From assembly GCF_029168945.1 (NCBI RefSeq), contig NC_083601.1, positions 24,038,160-24,102,159 of the forward strand: DNA of 64,000 bases. The letters are read 5' to 3'. This stretch comes from Cannabis sativa (taxonomy: Eukaryota > Streptophyta > Magnoliopsida > Rosales > Cannabaceae). The notes under the pieces are model-generated. The model did no database searches and was not told the DNA's origin. It saw only the letters and a program-made list of their open reading frames with translations. Below, piece by piece: positions 34,213 through 47,427 of the stretch (positions are counted from its first letter, which is position 1; each line of letters begins with the position of its first letter). A program made the position numbers and the translations under genes.

Positions 34213-34508
34213 TAACAGATTTAGTGCTCAGTTAGTGAGTAGTTCAGTTAATGCAATTTGTACTGTTAATACTGTTAGTTGGTTTATTGGTCTTTAGCTT
34301 TAGTTAGTTCAGTTAAATTAGTTAGACTTAGTTTGTCTAACTTTAATTATATTCATTATTGGTTCTTGATTAGTTAGATTACTCTAGTTAGCTCAAGTCT
34401 GTTAGTATACATGTAATTGTCTTGTGCCAATTCTGTATACAACTTCTTTATTTTCTGCAATGAAAGTTTTTTCCTTCCTTCATTCTTCTCTTAATTCATT
34501 CCGCAATA
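34213..34508 (+). repeat. Copia element 3, 5' LTR
   Basis: 296 bp sharing sequence with 37755-37975 plus 47428-47506 (300 bp). It is followed directly by the degenerate initiator tRNA-Met binding site. Confidence 0.85.
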
Positions 34509-34689
34509 TAGTATCAGAGCGAAAAAGATAAGCTTTTCCTTAAAGCTCCTGTTCTTCTTCTTCCTTCCTTGTTGTGTCTTCTTCTATGACAAAGGTGGTG
34601 TTCTCAATTTGTGTTCTTCTTTGTTCTTCTTCTCATCCTGGTGTTTCTAGGTTCCTTGGAGTCTTCGCCTCTAGCTCAGCTCAATAATG

Positions 34690-35300
34690 TTGAATGATGA
34701 TCAATTTGTCCATTCTAAAGTTCGATCCACAAATCCACAAGTTCCTTCCGCTCAAGACAACTAGAATCTTCAAGCCACCAATCCAAGAAATCCTCTTGAA
34801 GATCCAACTAATCCATATTACCTTTATCATGGTGACAGTCTAGGGAATACTCTAGTATCTTAACTTCTAATTGGTCAAGACAATTATGTGTCTTAGAGTA
34901 GAGCAATGCAGCTTACAATCTCGATCAAGGAACAAGCTTGGGTTCATTGATGGTTCTATCCCTAAACTTTTACCAAATGCTTTTCTTCTATATAATGCAT
35001 GGGTTAGAAATAACAGTATTGTTATTTCTTGGATTCTAAATTCTATTTCCAAAAAAAAATTCTTTTAGCATTTTTTTATGATGACAGTGTTGTAGCAATT
35101 TGGATCGATCTTAAGGTGAGAATTCACCAAGAAATGGCCCTCGCATCTACAATTTGGGAAATGGTCTAATAAATCTGAGGCAAGAAGCTCAAACCGTAAG
35201 CATGTATTTCACTAAACTGAAAATGGTTTGAGAAGAATTGTCCAATTATAGACCTTCATGTACCTCATGTACCTATCTCATACACACATAATTGATTATC
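34690..35300 (+). pseudogene. Copia element 3 gag remnant
   Basis: Broken plus-strand frames preserve gag-like phrases such as the start-like MLNDDQF near 34687 and QEAQTVSMYFTKLKMV near 35185-35235, with frequent stops. No zinc knuckle or protease is seen before the MITE at 35336. Confidence 0.6.
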
Positions 35301-35335
35301 CCTCACATATACCTTTCACCACTGGTACCAAAAGT

Positions 35336-35886
35336 TAGGATTGCGCATAAAATATAGAAAATTGAAAAAATTATTCAAACAGACCTACCGAACACCGTTG
35401 GAATCGAAAATTGAAAAAACCGCTAACGGTTAAAACCGCCATTGAACCGTTGGTTTTTTTTTTGGGTAATAAACCAACCGAAAAAACTGAAACCGACCGT
35501 TATAAATATATATATACATTAATTTATTAAGTTTTTTTTTTTACTTTATGTATTGTAATTACTAATGATATATCATAATAATATATTATTATTTTATTAA
35601 TATTAAAGTTAAAAGAATAAGATAATTAGTTTTTGAACAATTAATTTATATGTTTGTAGTTGTAAAATACTAAATAGTGTTTTTATGGAATATGGATCAT
35701 ATTAAAAAAAAAAGAAGTTCGGTTTGGACAGTTTGAACCGACCAAACCGAGGTTCAAAACGGTCGGTTTTGAGATAGGTTATGGATTGGTCGGTCAGTTT
35801 TCAGATTGCACCAATCCAGACCGAAAACTGAATTCTGGATTTCTATATAGAAAAAAACCGACCAAATCGATCGATGATCAGCCCTA
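35336..35886. mobile_element. hAT-type MITE inside copia element 3
   Basis: 551 bp, with ends TAGGATTGCGCAT and (inverted) ATGATCAGCCCTA. The interior carries clustered CCGACC/GGTCGG motifs of both orientations. The flanking 8-mers CCAAAAGT and CCAACAAT agree at six positions, a plausible aged hAT TSD. No coding capacity. Confidence 0.6.
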
Positions 35887-35999
35887 CCAACAATACAATT
35901 CATGCCCTTATTTCTGATGATATTGCAGTAGATGACATACCAGAATCCACTTCTCCCCCTAAGTTATAAGACATTGTTGCTACACCTACAAAGCAAACT

Positions 36000-37740
36000 G
36001 ATTAACCACCAGATGATGATAATGTCTAGTTACACTAAAAAGAACTAAAAGAATTTATAAACCACCAAGTTATCTTCGAGACTATGGATGTCATTCTACT
36101 ATTCAAGATCAATCTTCGATCTACACCTTATCTTCTTCATAAATTCATGTCCTACACTAACTTGTCCACATCTCACAAAAGTTTTATTTGTCTAGTCCAA
36201 ACTCATAATGAACCAAAACATTACAATCAAGTTGTACAAAATAAAGTGTGAAACTAGGCAATGAAAACAGAGCTATATGCTCTTCTCAACAATCACACAT
36301 GGACCATTGTTAAGCTCCTTCCAAATAAACATGCCATTTGCTGCTGTTGGGTTTATAAAATCAAACTTAATAGTGATGGTTCAATTGAAAGATACAAGGC
36401 ATGCCTTGTAGCTCAAGGATATACACAACAAGAAGGACTTGCATTTTTTAAAACCTTTTTCCCCCTGGCCAAAATGGTCACCTTCAAGATGTTACTTACC
36501 ATCTGTACCATTAAATAATAGCACACACTTCAACTCGATATTTATAATGCTTTCCACAATGGAGATCTCCATGAGGAATTATATATGTCTCGCCCAAAAA
36601 GGCTTACACTTCCTTCATCTTTGTTTGCAGAAACAAATTTAGTGTGCAAACTCCACAAATCGATCTATGGACTCAAGCAATCTTCCAGACAATGGTACAA
36701 TAAGTTCACCGATGCTCTCATTCTCTAAGGTTTTACTCATTCACAAGCACATTATTCCCTGCTCACCAAAGGCTCCAATAGTACCTTCATTGCACTCCTT
36801 ATTTATGTCAATGACATCATGATAACAGGACTAAACATCTCTCTTTTACACCAGTTACAAGGATCCTTGCATGCACAGTTCAAACTCAAAGCTCTAGGCA
36901 ACCTCATATACTTCTTGGGGTTCAAAATAGCTTGAGCTAAAGAAGGATTGTTTCTTTCTCAAAGGAAGTACGCCTTGCAATTATTAGAAGATAGAGGCTA
37001 CACACGAAGCAAACCTACCAAAACTCTAATGGACACCAAGATCAAATTGGATGATCAACAAGGCACCTTGCTTGAAAATCCTTCAGCATACCACCAACTC
37101 ATTGGTCGCTTATTATATCTCACATTAGACTTGAGATTACTTTTGTTGTCCCCAACCTCAGTCAATTCATGTTAGCTCCCCAAACACCTCATATGCAAGC
37201 CATCAGCAATTTACTTTGATATCCCAAAGGAAAACTAGGTCAAGGCCTCCTATACTCAACCACAGCTTCCCTACATCACAGAAGTTTTTTAGGCTCGGAT
37301 TGGGCCTCATCTCCAACTACCAGATGATCTACAACTAATTTTTGTATCTTTTTAGGTGACTGCCTCATATCTTGGGTAACTAAGAAGCACCTAATAATTT
37401 TAAAAAGTTCTGATGAGGCATAATACATTGCATTAGAACCCATAAGTAGTGAGATTACCTAGCTCCAATATCTCCTCAAATATTTTCAATCGCACAAGGC
37501 ACACCAGCTTTCATCTATTGTGACAACCAAATCGCAATACATATTACCAATAATCCTACATCACATGAAAGAACTAAACACATCGAACTTGACTACCATT
37601 TTATTCTAGACAAAATCAAACAATCTATTATTCGTCTCATTCCTGTTAGCACCAATCTCCAACTTGGAGATGCCTTCACTAAGCCATTGCCCTCTACAAC
37701 ACTTCATTCTCACATTCACAATATGGTTGTCTATGCATAT
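36000..37740 (+). pseudogene. Copia element 3 RT and RNase H remnant
   Basis: Recognisable copia RT blocks: [15 protein letters not shown] and [18 protein letters not shown] (36261-36518), then LHKSIYGLKQSSRQWY near 36650, and the polymerase site at 36804-36815, which reads YVND instead of YVDD, losing a catalytic Asp. The segment 36948-37175 carries LSQRKYALQLLED and YHQLIGRLLYLT. RNase H traces (GSDWASS near 37300; [10 protein letters not shown] near 37590) follow to the purine tract AGGGGGATG at the 3' LTR. Stops and frameshifts are frequent. Confidence 0.8.
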
Positions 37741-37754
37741 ATAGTCCAGGGGGA

Positions 37755-37975
37755 TGCCAAATTTAGTGCTCAGTGAGTAGTGTTTAGTTAGTGATTAGTT
37801 CAGTAAATACTATTTTTATTATTAATACTGTTAATTAGTTTATTGGTCTTTAGCTTTAGTTAGTCCAGTTAAATTAGTTAGAGTTAGTTTGTCTAACTCT
37901 AGCTATGTTCATTATTGGTTCTTGATTAGTTAGCTCAGATCTGTTAGTATATATGTAATTGTCCTGTGCCAATTC
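37755..37975 (+). repeat. Copia element 3, 3' LTR, left part
   Basis: 221 bp homologous to the 5' LTR, interrupted by the chromovirus at 37976. It continues at 47428 after the chromovirus TSD. Confidence 0.85.
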
Positions 37976-40221
37976 TGTAACACCCTAACTAACTTAGGCG
38001 TATTACGTGAATTTTTAAACGTACTGTGCAGCTCGTTGCTAATCAACGAGGTTTATGGGAAAACGTGATTAATTAAAATTTTGCTTTTTAATTAAACTTA
38101 TAAACCATATTATAAAAGTCTCGGGATCCCGATTTATAAAATCATTTACAAACGTTTTAACTGGTTAACTTTTACATCAAAATGAAAGTCGTCTAACGAC
38201 AGTTACAAAAATTTCAGCCGTGCTGTCCCGAGGATCGTACGCTCCAGGCCTAACCGCCCCGACATGTACAATCTCATAAGCTCGCTCACGGTCCATCAGC
38301 TACAGCCTTGCCTTTACCTACACATGAACGTAAACTGTGAGTCGACAGACTCAGTAAGAAAAGCATAATAATATCATACATAAAACTGACTGCCGTGTCC
38401 AACACGATACTGAGTCCCGCTACTGCCATGTCCAACATGGTACTGAGCACTACTGCCATGTCCAACATGGTACTGAGTTTTGAACGTTCAGGGGACGGTA
38501 CTATTGACAAGTATCCTCCTGATCGGTCGAACCGGTCATACTCCGGCTGCTGGTCATACTCCAGCCTGTACCGACGGGATAGGTCAATAGCACTGAACCA
38601 CCAACCAAGTGTCAGCCTGATCGGTCGAACCGGTCATACTCGGCCATTGGTCATACTCCAGCCTGTACCGACGTGACAGGGTTGGATGGTTCGAAGCCTA
38701 AATACATATCTAATGTAATCTAGCAGGCTTCCTACATGCACGCTAAACATGTAATCTACATATGCATACTGTTATACTAATCTTACCTGGATTCCGATTT
38801 CAGGTGTGCCGGTCAACCTGACTGGAACTGAAGCTGAGCGGCGGATTACTGGCTCCTAAACCATAAAAATCACAACGCTATAAGTGACACTCTAAATCAC
38901 TTCCCGGGGACTAAAACTCGAAACTAAAAGTTTCCCTATCGATAAAAAGCATGGCAATACCCCTAAAAACCCAAAAACGAGGAAAACTAGGGTTCTGAAA
39001 AATCCCCCAACCGGAAGACCGGTTGCCCAACCGAATTCGGTTCGGGAAATTCAGACCCCCATCCGGAATTCGGATGCACAACCGGAATTCCGGTTCCTCG
39101 CAGGCAGCCAACTAAAAATCCCATAACTCGACCAATTCAACCCCAATTGGTCCCAAACTTTCCAGACCTGTTCTAAACTATCCCTAGAACAAATCCAAAG
39201 CCTCAAAATCACCTAGAAAGCACATATACAAAATTCACCATTAAAGACCAAGCTTTGAGTTCAAAAACTCAAACTTGGTTAAATCCACTAACATGCATCC
39301 TAACCTAGTTAATTCTACTTAACTAAGCATAAAATCACCTCTGAAAACATACAAGAACACCCAGAAATTTCACAGAAACGAAATGAACCATTTCACTCAA
39401 AAATCACATATTTGCATAGGAAATTCAAAGCTTTAAACAACACCACTAGCATGCATTAAAACCTATGTAATCCAACCATTTAAAGCCTAATTAAGCTACT
39501 GGAAACAACAATTAAACACAGCAGCAAGAACTTCAATTTAACATGCATTTTCTCAACTTTTTCATCAAATAAACTCAAGAAACCAAGGTAGAGAAATTAA
39601 ACAAAGAAATACCTCAACAAGGGATTACTAGAGCTTGCAATCCAAGCTTGAATCACCACCAAAAATTCCAGCTCTTGAACCCCAAGTCTCAGCCGAAAAA
39701 GAGAGAGAGCAAAAAGAGTGTTTTCTTTGAAATTTTTCTTTAATTTGACTAAGTGTTGAAATTGTGAGGAAAAAGGAATATAAGCCATATATCACATTTT
39801 ATTTCAGCCAACAAATAAATAAAATAAACAATTAACATTTATTTTCCATTTCATAGATCACATAAGACAAAAATACTAATGGGGCAAAAAGACCATTTTG
39901 CCCCTCCACCATAAAATCATGAAAATCATACTAAAGGGGTATTTTTGGGACATTCTAAATTCCCGGCCATTCCCGACATTCCCAATGTCTAAACCCGTCC
40001 CCAAAATACTAACATACTAAGTTGTGATTTCTACTGAGCCAAACGCCGAGTTCCAAAATACCGGACACCGGAAATGCGAAATATAAAGCTACTGATGACA
40101 TAATCATGCATATCTGAATTCCATAAATAACAGTATCATAAATTATTTAAATAGCTATAAATAATTTCATAATTAAACATAAACAACTGCTAATTTCCAA
40201 ATTAACTAAGCGGGCTTTACA
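37976..40221 (-). repeat. Chromovirus 3' LTR
   Basis: 2246 bp bounded by TGTAACACCC and CTTTACA (inverted TG/CA ends). From about 39120 to the end it is nearly identical to the other LTR. Between 38330-38700 and 38790-39110 the two copies differ at many CG-containing positions. Confidence 0.95.
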
Positions 40222-40222
40222 A

Positions 40223-42250
40223 CTATCCCTCCCTTAAAAGGATTTCGTCCCCGAAATCTAACCTGAATAACTCTGGATATTGAGCTCTCATATCTGACTC
40301 TAGCTCCCAAGTGGCTTCTTCCACCTTACTGTTTCTCCAGAGAACCTTGACCAATGCTATGGTCTTATTCCGAAGGACTTTATCCTTTCTATCCAGGATC
40401 TGCACTGGTTGTTCCTCATAGGACATGTCTGGCTGAAGCTGAAGACTCTCATAACTGAGTATATGAGAGGGGTCTGAAACGTATTTTCTCAACATTGAGA
40501 CATGGAATACGTTGTGCACTGCTGATAAAGCTGGAGGCAATGCTAACCGATATGCCACTTGACCTATCTTCTCGAGAATCTCGAAAGGTCCTGTAAACCT
40601 AGGGCATAACTTGCCTCTTTTCCCGAAACGTTTAATCCCCTTCATCGGAGATACTCGCAAAAACACATGGTCCCTTACTCGGAACTCAACATCTCTACGT
40701 TTCGGATCTGCGTAACTCTTCTGTCTGCTCTGTGAGGCAAGCATTCTAGCTTTTATCTTTTCTATTGCCTCATTGGTCCGCTGAACTGACTCTGGACCTA
40801 GGTATTTCCTCTCCCCTGTCTCATCCCAGTGGATAGGGGATCTACATTTCCTACCGTACAACAGTTCATAGGGTGCCATCCCTATCGTACTCTGATAACT
40901 GTTGTTGTACGAAAACTCTATTAACGGTAGATATTTGCTCCATGAACCCTCAAAGTCCATAACACAGGCTCTCAACATATCCTCCAATATCTGAATTGTC
41001 CTTTCGGACTGACCATCTGTCTGAGGATGGAATGCTGTACTGAATTTCAGCTTCGTACCCATTGCCCGTTGCAAACTTTGCCAAAATTTGGAGGTGAATT
41101 TCGGATCCCTGTCCGAAACTATAGACTTCGGTACCCCGTGAAGTCTCACTATCTCCCTGACGTACAGTTCTGCCAACTGATCCACTGAAAATGTTGTTCT
41201 GACCGGCAGAAAATGAGCAGATTTCGTAAATCGGTCCACCACTACCCAGATGGAATCATACATACCCGTGGTCCTAGGTAACCCGACCACAAAATCCATC
41301 GTAATATCCTCCCATTTCCATTCTGGTAGGGTTAGAGGCTGCAACAACCCTGCTGGTCTCTGATGTTCAGCCTTGATCTGCTGACAAGTGAGGCATCTCG
41401 ATACGAATTCTACCAAATTCTTCTTCATACCGCTCCACCAGAAGTACGGTTTCAAATCTTGGTACATCTTGGTGGTGCCGGGATGCAGAGAATATGGAGT
41501 AGAATGAGCCTCCTCAAAGATCTCGTTTCTCAAATTCACACTGTTCGGGACACAAACCCTGGCTTTATACAAAAGCATCCCACTATCTGACACTGAAAAG
41601 TCTTTGGCTTGACCAGCCAATACCTCATCTCGGATTTTCACTAACTCCGGATCTGTCGTCTGAGCAACCTTTATTCTTTCTAACAGGTCAGATTGCAGCG
41701 TTAAGTTGTGAAGCTGACCTACCACAAACTCAATGCTGGATCTAACCATATCCTCTGCTAGCTGGGGTGAGATCTGAACCATGCTAGCTACCTGCCCGGG
41801 ACCCTTTCTACTCAGGGCATCAGCCACTACATTGGCTTTTCCGGGATGATAGAGGATCTCGCAATCGTAGTCCTTCACTAATTCTAACCAACGCCTTTGT
41901 CTCATGTTCAAATCTTTCTGAGTAAAGAAATACTTGAGACTCTTATGGTCGGTATAGATCTCACACTTCTCCCCATACAAGTAATGCCGCCAAATCTTCA
42001 GTGCAAAAACCACTGCGGCTAATTCTAAATCATGAGTCGGGTATCGCTGTTCATAATCCTTTAACTGACGGGAGGCATAAGCGATAACCCGATCGGCTTG
42101 CATCAATACGCACCCCAAACCCTGTTTGGATGCGTCACAGTAGACTACGAACTTCTCCTTGTCCGAAGGCAAAGCTAGTACCGGAGCAGTAATTAACCTC
42201 GTTTCGGCTCTGAAAGCGGCTTCGCATTTATCCGACTCGTATAAATCGGC
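40223..42250 (-). pseudogene. Chromovirus RNase H, integrase and chromodomain-like tail
   Basis: An intact 649-residue minus-strand frame ends next to the purine tract. RNase [42 protein letters not shown] and VADALSR. Integrase: zinc-binding [11 protein letters not shown], then D, D and E in [19 protein letters not shown] and [10 protein letters not shown]. The C-terminal tail [20 protein letters not shown] is a chromodomain-like region, thought to guide insertion to marked chromatin. The ATG at 42172 is internal: homologous sequence (KCEAAF) extends upstream to about 42250, where a frameshift separates it from the RT frame. Confidence 0.93.
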
Positions 42251-43761
42251 GATTCTTCTTTGTAAGCTCGGTTAGGGGCATTGAAATTTTGGAGAACCCC
42301 TCCACGAACCTACGATAGTACCCAGCTAATCCCAAGAAGCTTCTGATCTCTGTCACTGTCTTCGGTCTCGGCCAATCCCTGACGGATTCAATCTTCCCGG
42401 GATCCACCTTGATCCCGTCTTTACTCACAATGTGCCCTAGGAAGGACACCTGAGACAACCAGAACTCACATTTCTTGAACTTGGCGTAGAGCTTATGTTC
42501 TCGAAGTCGTTGCAGTACCATCTGAAGATGTAACTCATGCTCCTCTTCTGATTGAGAGTACACGAGGATGTCGTCGATAAACACAATCACACAGATATCG
42601 AGGAAATCCTTGAACACTCTATTCATCAGGTCCATGAATCTTTGCGGGAGCATTGGTTAGTCCGAATGACATAACCAGAAACTCGTAGTGTCCATACCTA
42701 GTGCGGAAAGCCGTCTTTGGAATGTCCTCCTCTCGAATTCTCAACTGATGATAACCCGAACGGAGATCAATCTTAGAAAAGACCGTCTTCCCCTGAAGCT
42801 GATCGAACAAGTCATCGATCCTAGGTAATGGATATTTATTCTTCACCGTCAGCTTGTTCAACTCTCTGTAGTCGATGCACATCCTCATAGATCCATCCTT
42901 CTTCTTCACGAACAAAACCGGGGCTCCCCAAGATGACACACTGGGCCGAATGAACCCTATGTCAAGCAATCCTTGGAGCTGAATTTTTAACTCCTTAAGT
43001 TCAGCTGGAGCCATCCTATACGGGGCTTTGGAAACCGGATCCACCCCTGGTGCCAAGTCAATCACGAAGTCAATCTCCCGCTGAGGTGGTAACCCTGGAA
43101 GTTCTTCGGGAAAAACGTCCAAAAATTCCCGAACCACTCTGATGTCCTCTGGCCGAATGGTGTCTGGCCGAGTGGTGTCCACCACCACGGCCAGAAACCC
43201 TAAGCACCCACCGTGCAATAATTCTCTCGCTGACATAGCCGAGATCACCGGGATCCGAGATCCCTGAACCGAACCCACAAACACGAACGGTTCTTCACTT
43301 TCCGGTTGGAAGACCACCATCTTCCTCTTACAGTCAATGCTCGCCGAATATTTAGATAGGAAATCCATTCCTAAAATAATATCAAATTCGACTAAGCTCA
43401 TCTCTATCAGATCAGCGCTTAACTCTCTACCATCTATCCTGATCGGCATAGACCTAATCCACCTATTGGAGATAACCAATTCTCCGCCAGGTAACAGGGT
43501 TCCAAACCCTGATTCATATCTATCATAGGGTCTACCCAACTTACTAAAGACTCTGGCCGCCACATAAGAGTGTGTAGCCCCAGAATCAAACAGCACTGAA
43601 TAAAGCGAGTTGTTAATAAAAAGCTGACCTGTAACAACTGATGGGCTGGCATCTGCATCAGCCTGCGTGATAGCGAACACCCTGGCTGGAGTGGGTATCG
43701 CTGGAGCTCTCGGTGCCTCTGGCCGGAGCTGGGGACATTCCCTCTTAAAGTGTCCGGGCAT
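42228..43761 (-). pseudogene. Chromovirus protease and reverse transcriptase
   Basis: Two minus-strand frames (42619-43761 and 42228-42653) joined by a frameshift near 42640. The first starts in the gag zinc-knuckle region and contains the protease signature [17 protein letters not shown] and RT blocks ([39 protein letters not shown]). The second holds the RT active site [12 protein letters not shown] and [13 protein letters not shown]. Catalytic residues are present in both frames. The break falls in FGLTNAPA, just before the [10 protein letters not shown] block. Confidence 0.92.
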
Positions 43762-44901
43762 GCCACAATGAAAGCATCCCTGCCCCTTGCACTCACCCCG
43801 ATGATGCCTCTTGCAGCTAGGGCACTCGGGATAGGAGAATCGGGTCTCAGTACCACCTGGACGACTCCTGCGTTGCGGTTCCCCCGAGACCTCTTGTTCT
43901 GACTCGAGCCGCCGGAAGCAGTGGGTGCCCTCTTCCTCTGATCAATGGCCGAACCACTACTCCCCCTGCTAAAGCCTGATGCAGGAGGGGTAGGAGCCCC
44001 GCCACCAACCGGAGTACTGACTGAATCTGACATGCACCCCACTGCGCCCTCAGCTCGCAGTGCCTTCTCCACCATCTGAGCATAGGTGGTGCTGTCGTCG
44101 GTGGTAATCATCAGGTCATGCCTGATCTTGGGATTCAACCCGTCCAGATACTTCTCCTTCCTGCTGAAGTCGGTCGGCACAATTCCCGAGGCTAACCTCG
44201 CCAACCGGTCAAACTGAGTAGTATACTCAGTGACGCTCATGTTCTCCCGCTGGGTCAGGTGAACGAACTCTTTCCTCTTGGCGCTTCTGACCGCCTCATT
44301 ATAGTATTTCGCGTTGAAGAGTTCTTGGAACCTCTCCCAAGTCATGGTGGTGACGTCGTGAATCTGAGACACCATGTCCCACCATACCAGGGCGTCCTCC
44401 TGGAACTGAAATGTGGCGCACACCACTCTGTCATTACCGGTGATACCCATGAAATTCAGAATTCTGGTAATCACCGTCAGCCACTGCTCGGCTTTCGATA
44501 CATCTGGACCTCCCAGGAATACCGGAGGTGCTTGCTTCCGGAACCGCTCATACAATGGTTCCAATCTATGGGCCGCCACCACTATCTCGGCCTGGGCAGC
44601 AGGGGCAGGTGCCACTTTGGAACTACGGGCCTGGAACTGCAGGAGCACCTGCATCGTCTCAACCTACGAATCTCGAGGTCTTGCTCTTCGATCTGGCTTG
44701 CATCTCCGCAAACCGTAACTCCGGTTCGGGGCTCCACGATCGGCTGGGGGAGCTGGGCAGCCCGTGGCGGGTTTTCATCACCCGGCCACGAGCCCCGCCT
44801 CGGGGACCCCGCCTCGCCCCTGGCAGGTGGGGGAAACCGAGCTCCCCGTCCCGATTCGACCCTACGGAGTTGCCGACTCTGGTAGTCCGCCTGGCGTCCA
44901 T
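43762..44901 (-). pseudogene. Chromovirus gag
   Basis: The probable start is MDARRTTRVGNS at 44901. A frameshift near 44660 leads into the main frame (to 44654), which has the Ty3 capsid domain: RFRKQAPPVFLGGPDVSKAE, EDALVWWDMVSQ, WERFQELFNAKYY and QTRENMSVTEY-like sequence. A second frameshift near 43850 precedes the nucleocapsid zinc knuckles, readable in the next frame as [12 protein letters not shown] and [14 protein letters not shown] (about 43750-43830). The local GC content is higher than elsewhere in the window. Confidence 0.88.
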
Positions 44902-45168
44902 CTAGTTAGAACCGCCTGCGAAACCAAGAGTTGGCATATCAGGTCGTATTCAAGGCGAGCTTACTAATGCCGCTTAATTTGGAAATTAGAAATGAAACAT
45001 GCGCCTATTCTACTATCGAGCTACTAACATGCTTCCTAACGAGGCTTTTCTTTTTCATAATCGAATAAAATAAACTACTAAAGCAATAAAGGCTTGCGAA
45101 CCGTGAACCGAGCTAACTGCTGATGATGATTGTACATGTCGTGACGATCTTCGGAAGACAACCTGGCG

Positions 45169-45180
45169 GCTCTGATACCA
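45169..45180 (-). other. Chromovirus primer-binding site, initiator tRNA-Met
   Basis: Minus-sense TGGTATCAGAGC, three bases inside the 5' LTR (which ends at 45184). Confidence 0.92.
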
Positions 45181-45183
45181 AAT

Positions 45184-47422
45184 TGTAACACCCTAACTAA
45201 CTTAGGCGTATTACGTGAATTTTTAAACGTACTGTGCAGCTCGTTGCTAATCAACGAGGTTTATGGAAAAACGTGATTAATTAAAATTTTGCTTTTTAAT
45301 TAAACTTATAAACCATATTATAAAAGTCTCGGGATCCCGATTTATAAAATCATTTACAAACGTTTTAACTGGTTAACTTTTACATCAAAATGAAAGTCGT
45401 CTAACGACAGTTACAAAAATCTCAGCCGTGCTGTCCCGAGGATCGTACGCTCCAGGCCTAACCGCCCCGAGCATGTACAATCTCATAAGCTCGCTCACGG
45501 TCCATCGGCTACGGCCTTGCCTTTACCTACACATGAACGTAAGCGTGAGTCGACGGACTCGGTAAGAAAAGCATAATAATATCATACATAAAACCGATCG
45601 CCGTGTCCAACACGATGCGAGTCCCGCTACCGCCATGTCCAACATGGTGCCGAGCACTCTTGCCATGTCCAACATGGTGCCGAGTTTTGAACGTTCGGGG
45701 GACGGTACTATTGACAAGTATCCTCACGATCGGTCGAGCCGGTCATACTCCGGCTGCTGGTCATACTCCGGCTGTACAGACGGGATAGGTCAATAGACGA
45801 ACCACCAACCAAGTGTCACTGATCGGTCGAGCCGGTCATACTCCGGCTGTGGTCATACTCCCGGCACTGTCACAGAGCGTGACGGGGTTGGATGGTTCGA
45901 AGCCTAAATACATATCTTATGTTATCTAGCAGGCTTCCTACATGCACGCTAAACATGTAATCTACATATGCATCTTGTTATACTAATCTTACACGGATTA
46001 GATTTCAGGTGTGCGGTCAACTCGACTGGAACCGAAGTGAGCGGCGGATTGCGGCTCCTAAACCATAAAAATCACAACGCTATAAGTGACACTCTAAATC
46101 ACTTCCGGGGACTAAAACTCGAAACTAAAAGTTTCCCTATCGATAAAAAGCATGGCAATACCCCTAAAAACCCAAAAACGAGGAAAACTAGGGTTCTGAA
46201 AAATCCCCCAACCGGAAGACCGGTTGCCCAACCGGAATTCCGGTTCTGGGAAATTCAGGACCCCCATCCGAATTCGGATGCACAACCGAATCGGTTCCTC
46301 GCGAACGACCAACTAAAAATCCCATAACTCGACCAATTCAACCCCAATTGGTCCCAAACTTTCCAGACCTGTTCTAAACTATCCCTAGAACAAATCCAAA
46401 GCCTCAAAATCACCCAGAAAGCACATATACAAAATTCTCCATTAAAGACCAAGCTTTGAGTTCAAAAACTCAAACTTGGTTAAATCCACTAACATGCATC
46501 CTAACCTAGTTAATTCTACTTAACTAAGCATAAAATCACCTCTGAAAACATACAAGAACACCCAGAAATTTCACAGAAACGAAATGAACCATTTCACTCA
46601 AAAATCACATATTTGCATAGGAAATTCAAAGCTTTAAACAACACCACTAGCATGCATTAAAACCTATGTAATCCAACCATTTAAAGCCTAATTAAGCTAC
46701 TGGAAACAACAATTAAACACAGCAGCAAGAACTTCAATTTAACATGCATTTTCTCAACTTTTTCATCAAATAAACTCAAGAAACCAAGGTAGAGAAATTA
46801 AACAAAGAAATACCTCAACAAGGGATTACTAGAGCTTGCAATCCAAGCTTGAATCACCACCAAAAATTCCAGCTCTTGAACCCCAAGTCTCAGCCGAAAA
46901 AGAGAGAGAGCAAAAAGAGTGTTTTCTTTGAAATTTTTCTTTAATTTGACTAAGTGTTGAAATTGTGAGGAAAAAGGAATATAAGCCATATATCACATTT
47001 TATTTCAGCCAACAAATAAATAAAATAAACAATTAACATTTATTTTCCATTTCATAAATCACATAAGACAAAAATACTAATGGGGCAAAAAGACCATTTT
47101 GCCCCTCCACCATAAAATCATGAAAATCATACTAAAGGGGTATTTTTGGGACATTCTAAATTCCCGGCCATTCCCGACATTCCCAATGTCTAAACCCGTC
47201 CCCAAAATACTAACATACTAAGTTGTGATTTCTACTGAGCCAAACGCCGAGTTCCAAAATACCGGACACCGGGAATGCGAAATATAAAGCTACTGATGAC
47301 ATAATCATGCATATTTGAATTCCATAAATAACAGTATCATAAATTATTTAAATAGCTATAAATAATTTCATAATTAAACATAAACAACTGCTAATTTCCA
47401 AATTAACTAAGCGGGCTTTACA
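45184..47422 (-). repeat. Chromovirus 5' LTR
   Basis: 2239 bp, pair of 37976-40221. From about 46320 to 47422 it differs at only a few positions, whereas 45530-45900 and 46000-46310 show dense differences, many of the CTG-versus-CCG/CG or CCGG-versus-CG kind. Confidence 0.95.
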
Positions 47423-47427
47423 AATTC

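Larger units (their letters stand above)
37976..47422 (-). mobile_element. Ty3/gypsy chromovirus, Tekay-like
   Basis: 9.4-kb minus-strand element with 2.2-kb LTRs, TSD AATTC (37971-37975 and 47423-47427), primer-binding site TGGTATCAGAGC (minus sense, 45169-45180) and a purine tract (minus sense AAGGGAGGGATAGT) at 40222-40236. Gene order is gag, protease, RT, RNase H, integrase with a C-terminal chromodomain-like tail. The long LTRs and the tail [17 protein letters not shown] fit the Tekay (Del) lineage. Long stretches of the LTRs are almost identical, so insertion is recent, yet the coding region has at least four frameshifts. Confidence 0.95.

Noticed and set aside
44259..44967. Plus-strand frames up to 208 codons opposite chromovirus gag
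   Set aside because: Antisense shadows of a GC-rich gag; the minus strand has the capsid domain.
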